DNA of 64,000 nucleotides from Chitinophaga sp. S165 (lineage in GTDB: Bacteria > Bacteroidota > Bacteroidia > Chitinophagales > Chitinophagaceae). Below, piece by piece: positions 9,523 to 17,291 of the stretch. The position numbers and the translations under genes are program-made. Each line of letters begins with the position of its first letter. Position 1 is the first letter of the stretch. The stretch covers positions 372,001 through 436,000 of the forward strand of contig NZ_QGTG01000002.1 of assembly GCF_003182155.1 (NCBI RefSeq), read 5' to 3'. The notes below the pieces were generated by a model. It saw only the letters and a program-made list of their open reading frames with translations. It was not told the origin of the DNA and searched no databases.

Positions 9523-9870
9523 CTATTGTTCCTGCTTCTGCTTTTCTTCGAACTTCTTATAGAAGTCCTTGGCAAAGGCACGGAGGTCATCCGCCTGGTC
9601 TTTATATGGCGTTGCGCGCTGATAAGTATCAGCCATGGTCATTAATGTCTGGAAAAAGAAATCAGCCATTTCATCCACCATCATTTGTTTCGTCCATAAA
9701 TCTATGCGCAGGGCAGTTTTGTCTCCACCATCCCAAAAAGAGATCAGCATCGCCTTGGCCTGCTGGAAACGGTCTGCTTCAGAGCTGTCAGTCGCCCTCC
9801 ATTCTATCTTCTCAGGTATCCTGTCATTGTCCAGTCCCACCTGAATCTGTATGGTAGATGTCTTTCCCAT
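9523..9870 (-). CDS. gldC: Gliding-motility protein GldC
   Basis: 115-aa small protein matching GldC: STIQIQVGLDNDRIPEKI at the N-terminus, then KAMLISFWDGGDKTALRIDLWT and a C-terminal KDFYKKFEEKQ. In Flavobacterium GldC associates with GldB and stabilises the gliding/T9SS machinery. No other gld gene is adjacent. The ATG at 9870 is preferred; the longer frame starts with TTG at 9888. A perfect TAAATTTG promoter box lies at 9902-9909, consistent with either start. Confidence 0.9.
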   Translation of the reverse strand: MGKTSTIQIQVGLDNDRIPEKIEWRATDSSEADRFQQAKAMLISFWDGGDKTALRIDLWTKQMMVDEMADFFFQTLMTMADTYQRATPYKDQADDLRAFAKDFYKKFEEKQKQEQ

Positions 9871-9901
9871 GATATTATTTGTTCCCAAATTTTAAGAACC
9901 G

Positions 9902-9909
9902 CAAATTTA
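9902..9909 (-). promoter_or_regulatory. -7 box (TAAATTTG) of gldC-yqeY
   Basis: Perfect TAnnTTTG on the minus strand, 31 bp before the gldC ATG; the predicted start site gives a leader of about 27 nt. Confidence 0.55.
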
Positions 9910-9920
9910 CTACTAATTGG

Positions 9921-11015
9921 CTAATCTATTATCAGTGTCTCAAATGCTCCCGCCCGGTCGGTTTTCCTGATCTTATTTAACAAGCGGCTTCTCAGCTCCT
10001 CGTCTTTATATAATAGACACATTTTATCTGCCAGGTCTTCCAGGCTCTCGGGATCGGCATAAAGTACGCCTTCCCCTCCTGCTTCCCTTGCCGCAACACC
10101 TTCGAGGGCAATAACCGGCACTTCACACTGCATGGCTGCATATACCGGCATGGCCACACCTGCAAAGCGGGTAGAATATACCAATGCATAAGCGCCAGCC
10201 ACTACTTTTGCCAGCGTCTCCTGATCGGCATCGGGCATCAAGATAACGTCATTCCGGTATTTGTAGGAACTTAATGAGCCGGTAATTTCTGCCCCTGCCG
10301 GTGTTTCCGAACCTACAAGCAATAATTTCATATTGGAATGCAGACGGCGCTTCAATGCTGAGAAAGCCTTGAGCAACGGCATCAGGTTATTTTTTGGATG
10401 GATGCTGCCTACCGCCACAAAATATTCCACACTACCGGCATAAGTGCTCTTTACATCTTCCCTGTCTTCCCATTGCAATGGCTGGTAGCTACTGTCAATA
10501 GCCGGTAACAACACCTTCAGCTTCGCTGCCGCGTCAGGCGCATACTGCAATACGTCCTGCTCCAGTGCATGTGAAAGTACGATCACTTTTTTCGCCTGTT
10601 GAATATACCTGGCCAGGTTCTTCTTCAGGAAACGCTGCCTGGATGCGGATATCCCTGCTACGCTGTGCATAAAGCCCATATCTCCGATCACCAGGTGAGC
10701 AGGCGTCTTGCTTCGCAAAGGCAACTGCCCGTCCATACCCAGAAAAAGGTCCAGCCGTTCTTTCTTAATAGCACTGACCAGTTTCCATTCCGACCACAGG
10801 TATTGCTGCCAGCTACGGTCTCCCTTACGTGGTACTACCACCGTCGTCACATTCTCCGGCCACAGCAAGTCAGCCGGCGGCGCCTGATCAAAAAAGAAAA
10901 TGAAACTGTGCTCCGGGTGTAACCGGCTCAATCCTGACAGTAGATCTTTTACAATATTACCTGTATCTGCAGGGCTATCCTGCAACAAACAGGAGGCATT
11001 CACTCCTATACGCAT
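9921..11015 (-). CDS. Glycosyltransferase family 4-type (GT-B) enzyme
   Basis: 364-aa GT-B fold glycosyltransferase. N-terminal acceptor domain begins MRIGVNASCLLQD; the C-terminal donor domain shows VAVGSIHPKNNLMPLLKAF, LLLVGSE and the E-x7-E-like region ALVYSTRFAGVAMPVYAAMQCEVPVIA, close to the GT4 motif for nucleotide-sugar binding. Donor and acceptor are not predictable. The stop overlaps no neighbour and the upstream intergenic space is long (689 bp), so it is likely monocistronic. Confidence 0.85.
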   Translation of the reverse strand: MRIGVNASCLLQDSPADTGNIVKDLLSGLSRLHPEHSFIFFFDQAPPADLLWPENVTTVVVPRKGDRSWQQYLWSEWKLVSAIKKERLDLFLGMDGQLPLRSKTPAHLVIGDMGFMHSVAGISASRQRFLKKNLARYIQQAKKVIVLSHALEQDVLQYAPDAAAKLKVLLPAIDSSYQPLQWEDREDVKSTYAGSVEYFVAVGSIHPKNNLMPLLKAFSALKRRLHSNMKLLLVGSETPAGAEITGSLSSYKYRNDVILMPDADQETLAKVVAGAYALVYSTRFAGVAMPVYAAMQCEVPVIALEGVAAREAGGEGVLYADPESLEDLADKMCLLYKDEELRSRLLNKIRKTDRAGAFETLIID

Positions 11016-11327
11016 AGTTTGGCTGCTTATTCTGCAGGTGCAAAGCTATGGAGAAATAAGTATTACGGCGGATGATTTACAGGAATGCAGGGTTAAAATA
11101 CTATTAAAAAGTTGAAGTTGCCATTTTGTTTCTATGGAGCATCTTCGCTTCTCCTTCCCCGGTTGTATCAGATCAAAGTTTAGAACCTGGAGGGTCAGTA
11201 TAACTAATATTGACAGTGAAATGAATGAGTACCAACTACAAGCCGACAGGGAAAGTCACGGGTATGTCTATCCACTTTTTTAACAATGGCCATAAAAAGG
11301 TCGTTTTGAGGTTAGTACTACAAGTTT

Positions 11328-11551
11328 GCTATATCTCTTCTCTAAGGTACATATAAGGATACTAAATTGGCATTAAAATATCATTTAAAGGTCACTTCAA
11401 TATCGATTTGATATATAAATGACCTCTTAATGTCCTTTTGATACCCTTTTAGTAGCCTTATATCAACACGATAGATACCATGTCTGTACGCCGCAGAAAG
11501 GATAAGCGATAGATGTTGTAGTCTATTTTGATGTAAGTGGTAAGTTCGGAT
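11328..11551 (+). repeat. Diverged dispersed intergenic repeat, copy A (11-bp phased)
   Basis: Homologous to the reverse complement of 48198-48416. A 49-bp core (11369-11417) is identical in both copies; flanks match at roughly 65-75 percent over the rest by eye, with a short insertion in copy A near 11500-11515. The core breaks into 11-bp units (GGCATTAAAAT, ATCATTTAAAG, GTCACTTCAAT, ATCGATTTGAT, an 8-bp spacer, GACCTCTTAAT, GTCCTTTTGAT, ACCCTTTTAGT). No coding frame is shared, because 11 is not a multiple of 3. Confidence 0.8.
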
Positions 11552-11626
11552 TGTCGAAACCATTTGGTCCAGGAATGCGATAAGAGGAGCAAGGGATCTG
11601 GTTGGACCTGAGTTTAATTAAAAAAA

Positions 11627-11657
11627 AGCCGGACCCTTACTGTTAAAGGACCCGGCT
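11627..11657 (-). terminator. Terminator of the lipoprotein gene
   Basis: Stem AGCCGG/CCGGCT extended by CCTT/AAGG across an AC/AC internal loop; minus-strand product is followed by a T8 run (A7 at 11621-11627 on the plus strand plus flanking A). Confidence 0.8.
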
Positions 11658-11704
11658 CTATTATATCATTTCATGCAGCACCGTAAGGTGATACTATTTT
11701 AACT

Positions 11705-12127
11705 TTATTCGTCCGACTTATTCGTGATCCAGAAAGTCTTAACAATCTTGTTGTTCTCATTTCCGCCAGAAGTAATGGTGATGGTCACCTTTACAGTCCG
11801 TGGTGCTTCCAGTCCGACGAGCGTAACATCTATCACGCTGTCTTTTGAAGGCGCTACCGGGTTTTGAGGAAAAACAACTCCTCCCGGATCAGTGATCGCT
11901 TCTACTTTAATGTTTACACCTGCTTCAGGCATTTTGGAATCGATCTTAACCTGGAAAGTGTAACTACTACCGGGGGAGGCGGTATATTGTCCTTCTGCTA
12001 CATTTTCTAAAGTTACCTTCAGACCTTCTTCTTCAGGTTTAGGTTCTATAGCTCCTTTCTTTTTGCAGGCAGAAAACGTCAATGCAAACAGGGCTAGTAC
12101 AGTAAAAAGATATGATTTCAAAGGCAT
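11705..12127 (-). CDS. Small secreted lipoprotein, Ig-like
   Basis: 140-aa protein with a lipoprotein signal: MPLKSYLFTVLALFALTFSAC with lipobox Cys at residue 21, followed by KKKG. The mature part is a beta-rich domain (YTFQVKIDSKMPEAGVNIKVE, VTITITSGG) like an Ig/BACON-type fold. No enzyme motif is seen. It stands immediately downstream of the ABC permease gene (56-bp gap) but has its own terminator. Function unknown; probably surface or periplasmic. Confidence 0.75.
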   Translation of the reverse strand: MPLKSYLFTVLALFALTFSACKKKGAIEPKPEEEGLKVTLENVAEGQYTASPGSSYTFQVKIDSKMPEAGVNIKVEAITDPGGVVFPQNPVAPSKDSVIDVTLVGLEAPRTVKVTITITSGGNENNKIVKTFWITNKSDE

Positions 12128-12183
12128 AGTAAAAAATTATGGATAAAGTAAAATTACTCGTTTTTTTAATGCGAAACAAGTAC

Positions 12184-13329
12184 TCACTGTCGTACATCCA
12201 TAGCATCTCTCAATCCGTTCCCTAAAAGATTAAAGGCCAATACCATCAGCATAATGGCTAATCCCGGAATTAACGCTAACATAGGATTATGAGTAATGAT
12301 AAAATTGTAATTCTCTTTGATCATCAGTCCCCAGGACGGCTGCGGAGGCTGTACTCCTACGCCCAGAAAGCTAAGTCCTGCCTCGACCACAATGGCGGTG
12401 GCAAAATTGCCGGCAGCTACTACCATCACTGGTCCGAGAATGTTGGGGAGAATGTGTTTTACTATTGTACGCGTATGACCAAAACCCAGCGCCCTGGTGG
12501 CTTCAATAAAAGGCAGTTCCCGTAATGCCAGCACCTGCCCTCTGATGATCCTTGCCACGTTCACCCACATGGTCAGCCCCACTGCAATGAACACCTGCCA
12601 GAAACCTTTACCCAATGCAAGTGTAATGGCAAAAACCAGTAGTAAGGTCGGCACCGACCATATCACATTCACCAGCCACATCACCACATCGTCTGTCATG
12701 CCCCGGAAATAACCGGCTACTGCTCCCAGTAAAATACCAATGGTAAGGGAAATGATAACTGCTATACAACCTACGCTCAAGCTCACTCTCGTTCCCACAA
12801 GCAGCCGACTCAGAATATCCCTTCCGAATTTATCCGTACCCAGCCAGTAAGTGCGTTCTTTGATCCTGTTGTTAGTAATCTCTTCCTGCCATTGCTTCAA
12901 GCTGTTCCCAGGCACGATCTCCTTTGCAAACAGCACCCTGCTTAAACTATAGCGTTCCACCGCTGTTTCCTCTTCATCCAGGTAGCGTTCTACTATCAGT
13001 TCATCTCCGGCGAAGTGCCAGTCACGGATAGGGATATAGGTAACCGAATCGGGCTGCCCCTTCATTAACCGTGAAAAGAAGTTCCCCCTGCTCACCTGCC
13101 GCTCCTGCTGAATGGCCAGCACACGAACGCTGAAACCAGGCTTTTTCCCTCCGGTTTCCAGCATCATCCTGTTGGCATAAGGCGTACCGTCTGGCGCCAG
13201 CAGATAAGCCAGCACACTAATGAGCACAGCCGCAGCTATCAACAGCATACCTATTACAGCGCCGGTATTGCGCCGTAATCTACGCCAGGCATTCCTGCCA
13301 AATGATGACCTGCTGTTGCTGTTAGACAT
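12184..13329 (-). CDS. ABC transporter permease, DppC/OppC type
   Basis: 381-aa inner-membrane permease of peptide/nickel-type ABC importers. One N-terminal TM (about 20-45), then an enlarged extracytoplasmic region (about 46-160) and five TMs with the EAA loop EATRALGFGHTRTIVKHILP that contacts the ATPase, ending LSFLGVGVQPPQPSWG typical of DppC. The entry motif YWLGTDKFGRDILSRL is diagnostic. The extra ~100-residue loop is larger than in E. coli DppC. No partner permease, binding protein or ATPase is nearby. Only 3 bp separate it from the upstream glycosyltransferase. Confidence 0.88.
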   Translation of the reverse strand: MSNSNSRSSFGRNAWRRLRRNTGAVIGMLLIAAAVLISVLAYLLAPDGTPYANRMMLETGGKKPGFSVRVLAIQQERQVSRGNFFSRLMKGQPDSVTYIPIRDWHFAGDELIVERYLDEEETAVERYSLSRVLFAKEIVPGNSLKQWQEEITNNRIKERTYWLGTDKFGRDILSRLLVGTRVSLSVGCIAVIISLTIGILLGAVAGYFRGMTDDVVMWLVNVIWSVPTLLLVFAITLALGKGFWQVFIAVGLTMWVNVARIIRGQVLALRELPFIEATRALGFGHTRTIVKHILPNILGPVMVVAAGNFATAIVVEAGLSFLGVGVQPPQPSWGLMIKENYNFIITHNPMLALIPGLAIMLMVLAFNLLGNGLRDAMDVRQ

Positions 13330-13332
13330 ACC

Positions 13333-14475
13333 CTATTTAACTTTTCGTCCTTTCCACTGATAAGACCCGAACTTACCTAACCAACCCGCCACTACAATGT
13401 AAGGAATATGAAAGAACTGTCCGGGAATAAACCTTGATAATAAACTGGTTTTATCGAAAAAACGAGCTACCGGTATCAGAAAATAGAACTCCACCAACAC
13501 CTTATATACCAGCATTCCCAATACCCACATCCGCCATTCCGGCAGGAATAACGCAGCTATACCAGCCAGTAAAAGCCCCACATTCCAAAAGTAGACCAGC
13601 GCTAATACCCAGGTCAGTCGTTTATCATCGTATTTATCTGCTTTGGACGACCAGCGGATACGCTGATGCATAAATGCTTTGAAAGTATCTACCGGCAATG
13701 TACGTACAATAGCTTCTTCACTTTTCATGTATAATACGCCAGCGGGATAAGCGCGGTAGATCTTGAACATCAGCAACATATCATCACCGGAGGCAATGTT
13801 ATCTATGCCCTTAAAACCTCCTACTTCATAAAACACCTTCCGCTCGTATGCCAGGTTAGCGCCATTACACATTGTACCCGACTTCAATGCCGCCAGCGCG
13901 CCTGTAATACCTTGCATGGTCATAAAGTCCAGCGACTGCAATATTTTGAAGAAGTTATTCTCCTTGTAGAAACTAACCGGTGCTGCTATGAATTTCGGTT
14001 GATAGGTTTCATAGAACTGTACCATTCGCGTAATCCATTCAGGCCCCATTACACAATCAGCGTCTGTGGTCATGATGATATCGCCGGTTGCACGTTCCAC
14101 TGCCATTTCTATTGCTTTCTTCTTATAGGAATTCAGGCGCTGTTCTGCACTCAGGTGCTGGCTCAATTGCAACAGGTGCACATTACCGGCAGGAAAACCT
14201 TTTACTATCGCAGCAGTATGATCCGTAGAAAAATCATCGATCACAATCACTTCAAATAAATGCGCAGGATAGGTCTGTGCTTTCAACGCCTGTAGCAGTG
14301 GAGGCAAATTCTCTTCCTCATCCCTGGCGGGAATGATCACTGTTACTTTTGTATGGCCGCTTACCGGAGTCACGGGTCTGAAAGCAGGTAATCTTTTCCA
14401 ACCCTGTCCGTAACGAAACATTAAATAACCGTAAACAATACCTAACAGGAACAGGATCGATAGAATAATATACAT
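13333..14475 (-). CDS. Membrane glycosyltransferase family 2
   Basis: 380-aa processive-type GT2. N-terminal TM (3-20), GT-A domain with VTVIIPARDEEENLP, VIDDFSTDHT, the metal-binding TTDADC (DxD-like) and ASGDDMLL, then HQRIRWSSK (QxxRW variant) and three C-terminal membrane helices. This architecture is typical of enzymes making cell-surface glycans or glycolipids. It is coupled to the ABC permease downstream (3-bp gap), although no functional link is evident. Confidence 0.88.
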   Translation of the reverse strand: MYIILSILFLLGIVYGYLMFRYGQGWKRLPAFRPVTPVSGHTKVTVIIPARDEEENLPPLLQALKAQTYPAHLFEVIVIDDFSTDHTAAIVKGFPAGNVHLLQLSQHLSAEQRLNSYKKKAIEMAVERATGDIIMTTDADCVMGPEWITRMVQFYETYQPKFIAAPVSFYKENNFFKILQSLDFMTMQGITGALAALKSGTMCNGANLAYERKVFYEVGGFKGIDNIASGDDMLLMFKIYRAYPAGVLYMKSEEAIVRTLPVDTFKAFMHQRIRWSSKADKYDDKRLTWVLALVYFWNVGLLLAGIAALFLPEWRMWVLGMLVYKVLVEFYFLIPVARFFDKTSLLSRFIPGQFFHIPYIVVAGWLGKFGSYQWKGRKVK

Positions 14476-14536
14476 AGCTGAGTCGATAGTCTGCCGGCCA
14501 CATACCTGCAGATAATTGTATGTTGTTGTTAATTAG

Positions 14537-15340
14537 TTAAAAACTATGGTCCCTGATCGCTTCCGCCGCTTCATCTCCGATCAGGTGATGTCCCTTTTCC
14601 ATTACCAGCATATCGCAGGGAAATGTACCGTCCATAAAACGCATACCCAGCACAGGAGGTATTACGCGGTCATATTTTCCGAACAACATCAATGTCTGGA
14701 CCTGATATTGTTTCAGCAGCTGTTTGCAACGTTTCCTGTCGGGCATCATTTTACCCATACAGGTCCATACGAAATATACTCTTTCTCGTTTTTCGAGTGT
14801 ATTCATACTGTTGAAAGTAAACTTGTGCAGCCCTTTACTGATAAAACGCAGTCCTTTCCATGTATGCAGTAGTCCGAAGAACAATTCCGGATGGTAGGTG
14901 CAGTATTTGAACAACTTATTGCCCGTGCGCGTCTGTGTGGCGAACATATGCCAGGAATTGTCTTTGAGTCCGTCGGGCGCCAGCAGGAATAAACGATCGA
15001 TCTTTTCAGCCAGCAACTGCACGACACACAAAGATACCCTTCCCCCCATACTATAGCCCATCAGGGAAAAGGTAGAGAACCCGTAATGCTGCAGAATGAG
15101 TAATACTACTGCTTTCAGATCTTCCATTTCAAACGGCCGCTCTTCATGCCATTCTGTAAGTCCATGCAGGGGCATATCCAACGCCACAATCGTAAAATGC
15201 TTTCCCAGTGTGTATTGCAGTCTGTCGAAACTTCCGGCATTCTCTCCAAAACCGTGCAAACAGATAAGCAGTTCCTCTCCTGTTCCACTGCTGACGGCAT
15301 GGAAACGGCTTTTCCGATATGGGAAAAAGAAGGAAGACAT
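14537..15340 (-). CDS. Alpha/beta-fold hydrolase
   Basis: 267-aa cytosolic hydrolase. Oxyanion loop LLICLHGFGENAGSF, nucleophile elbow MGYSMGGRVSL (Ser about 96), acid in MLFGKYDRVIPP and His in VMEKGHHLIGDEA. It resembles MenH/YbfF-like thioesterases but no substrate can be assigned. Divergent from the acyl-CoA dehydrogenase gene, whose start lies 73 bp away. Confidence 0.85.
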   Translation of the reverse strand: MSSFFFPYRKSRFHAVSSGTGEELLICLHGFGENAGSFDRLQYTLGKHFTIVALDMPLHGLTEWHEERPFEMEDLKAVVLLILQHYGFSTFSLMGYSMGGRVSLCVVQLLAEKIDRLFLLAPDGLKDNSWHMFATQTRTGNKLFKYCTYHPELFFGLLHTWKGLRFISKGLHKFTFNSMNTLEKRERVYFVWTCMGKMMPDRKRCKQLLKQYQVQTLMLFGKYDRVIPPVLGMRFMDGTFPCDMLVMEKGHHLIGDEAAEAIRDHSF

Positions 15341-15412
15341 GACACAAATGTATCAACTTTTGCCGTTTGGCCTAAACTAAGTAAATTACAATAAGACCAA
15401 AAAAAATTCAGG

Positions 15413-17206
15413 ATGGACGCTACAGTTGATAATAAGCACGCCTTAAAGGGCGTCGAATTCCTCGTTAAAGAAACCCCTGCCAACGAAGTCTTTACACCCG
15501 AAGATTTCAATGAAGAGCAACGTATGATCAGAGAAATGGCGGAGCAGTTTGTAACCAAAGAAGTTTCTCCGGTACTAGACCGCATTGACAAACTGGAAGA
15601 AGGCCTGATGCCCTCGCTGCTGGACAAAGCGGGCGAACTGGGGCTGCTCGGCGCTGCCTTTCCGGAAGAATACGGCGGACTGGGAAAAGATTTCGTTACC
15701 GCAACCCTGATCAACGAAGCGCTCGGCGCAGGCCATTCCTTCTCTGTTGCCATGGCCGCCCACACCGGTATCGGTTCCTTACCTATCCTGTACTTCGGTA
15801 CAGAAGCCCAGAAACAGAAATACATCCCATCCCTGGCCAGCGGACAAATGAAGGGCGCCTATGCCCTGACAGAACCCAACTCAGGTTCAGACGCACTGAG
15901 CGCCAAAACCACCGCAAAGCTGTCTGCCGACGGTAAACATTACCTGCTGAACGGACAGAAATGCTGGATCACAAACTCTGGTTTTGCTGATGTATTCACT
16001 GTATTCGCCAAAATTGACGGCGAACAATTCACTGCATTCATCGTAGATAAAGATACTCCCGGTTTCACGCTGGGCATTGAAGAACATAAAATGGGGATCA
16101 AAGGATCTTCCACCCGGCAGATCTATTTCCAGGATGCGAAAGTACCCGTGGAAAATGTGCTGGGAGAGATCGGCAAAGGTCACCTCATTGCCTTCAATAT
16201 CCTGAATATCGGCAGGCTGAAACTGTGCGCTGCCGCTATTGGCGCTGCCAAGAACGTGGCTACCATCACCGTACAGTATGCCAATACCCGTGAACAATTC
16301 AAACAACCTATCGCTAACTTCGGCGCTATCAAACATAAACTGGGTGAAATGGTGATCCGGAACTGGGTATGTGAATCAGCCCTGTACCGCACCGCTCAGC
16401 TCATTGACGAGAAAGAGAAAGAACTGATCGCAGCAGGTAAACCATTTGCTGAAGCCCTGCTGGGCGCTGCAGAAGAATATGCTGTAGAATGCGCCATCCT
16501 GAAAGTGAATGGCTCTGAGGCACTCGATTTCGCCGTGGATGAGGGTGTACAGATCCATGGCGGTAATGGCTTCAGTGATGAATATGTGATCTCCAAAGCA
16601 TACCGCGACAGCCGCATCAATCGCATCTTCGAAGGTACTAACGAGATCAACCGCCTCCTGGCCCTGGACATGACACTGAAACGTGCATTGAAAGGCCGGC
16701 TGGACCTCATGAACCCTGCCATGAACGTCATGAAAGAGCTCATGAGCATTCCTGATTTCGGCAGCGAGGATGAAACACCATTCAGCGCAGAGAAAAAAGC
16801 GATCGCCAACTTCAAAAAAGCGATCCTCCTGGTAGCAGGTGGTGCAGTGCAGAAACTGATGCAGGAACTGCAGAATGAACAGGAAATACTGATGAACATT
16901 GCTGACATGGCCATCGAGACATTCACTGCTGAAAGTGCATTGTTGCGTCTTCTGAAAAGAACAGAACTGGAGGGAGAAAGTGCCAATGCTATCCAGGCTG
17001 ATATTGTCCGTACTTATATCAACGATACTGCCGACCGTATCAACAAGTATGCAAAAGACGCGATCAATTCATTCGCCAGCGGCGATGAACAACGTATGAT
17101 GTTACTTGGTATTAAACGCTTTACAAAAACAGTTCCTTTTAACACCAGAGATGCACGCAGACGTATAGCCGATAAACTGATCGCAGAAAATAAATACGCC
17201 TGGTAG
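15413..17206 (+). CDS. Acyl-CoA dehydrogenase (long-chain type)
   Basis: 597-aa FAD enzyme that introduces the alpha-beta double bond in fatty acyl-CoA. The core ACAD domains are at about 35-420 (ALTEPNSGSDA, LNGQKCWITNSGFAD FAD loop, RDSRINRIFEGTNEINR with the catalytic Glu), followed by an extra ~170-residue helical C-terminal domain like that of VLCAD/ACAD9. The length matches Bacteroidota long-chain ACADs. No etf or thiolase gene is near, so partners are elsewhere. It is followed by a strong terminator. Confidence 0.95.
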   Translation: MDATVDNKHALKGVEFLVKETPANEVFTPEDFNEEQRMIREMAEQFVTKEVSPVLDRIDKLEEGLMPSLLDKAGELGLLGAAFPEEYGGLGKDFVTATLINEALGAGHSFSVAMAAHTGIGSLPILYFGTEAQKQKYIPSLASGQMKGAYALTEPNSGSDALSAKTTAKLSADGKHYLLNGQKCWITNSGFADVFTVFAKIDGEQFTAFIVDKDTPGFTLGIEEHKMGIKGSSTRQIYFQDAKVPVENVLGEIGKGHLIAFNILNIGRLKLCAAAIGAAKNVATITVQYANTREQFKQPIANFGAIKHKLGEMVIRNWVCESALYRTAQLIDEKEKELIAAGKPFAEALLGAAEEYAVECAILKVNGSEALDFAVDEGVQIHGGNGFSDEYVISKAYRDSRINRIFEGTNEINRLLALDMTLKRALKGRLDLMNPAMNVMKELMSIPDFGSEDETPFSAEKKAIANFKKAILLVAGGAVQKLMQELQNEQEILMNIADMAIETFTAESALLRLLKRTELEGESANAIQADIVRTYINDTADRINKYAKDAINSFASGDEQRMMLLGIKRFTKTVPFNTRDARRRIADKLIAENKYAW

Positions 17207-17239
17207 AACTTACCATCGCAATTTTTCAATATTTTCGAG

Positions 17240-17271
17240 TGCCATCCGTAAGAGCGGGTGGCATTTTTTTT
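17240..17271 (+). terminator. Terminator of the acyl-CoA dehydrogenase gene
   Basis: Hairpin TGCCATCC / GGGTGGCA (17240-17262) followed by T8-9. Confidence 0.88.
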
Positions 17272-17273
17272 GA

Positions 17274-17281
17274 TTACTTTG
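17274..17281 (+). promoter_or_regulatory. Near-consensus -7 box (TTACTTTG) of the amidase gene
   Basis: One mismatch to TAnnTTTG, only 10 bp before the ATG, so the transcript leader would be about 7 nt. It starts directly after the preceding terminator's T run. Confidence 0.4.
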
Positions 17282-17291
17282 TCGTGGGACT

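Larger units (their letters stand above)
11016..11704. other. Long intergenic region carrying a dispersed repeat
   Basis: 689 bp without a credible gene between the glycosyltransferase and the lipoprotein. It contains repeat copy A (11328-11551) and the lipoprotein terminator (11627-11657). The left part (11016-11327) shows a few loose 11-bp-phased words (for example GTCGTTTTGAG near 11299) but no ORF. Confidence 0.6.

Noticed and set aside
11381-11563. 60-aa minus-strand ORF within repeat copy A
   Set aside because: The homologous copy B does not preserve the frame; the 11-bp units are not codon-based.
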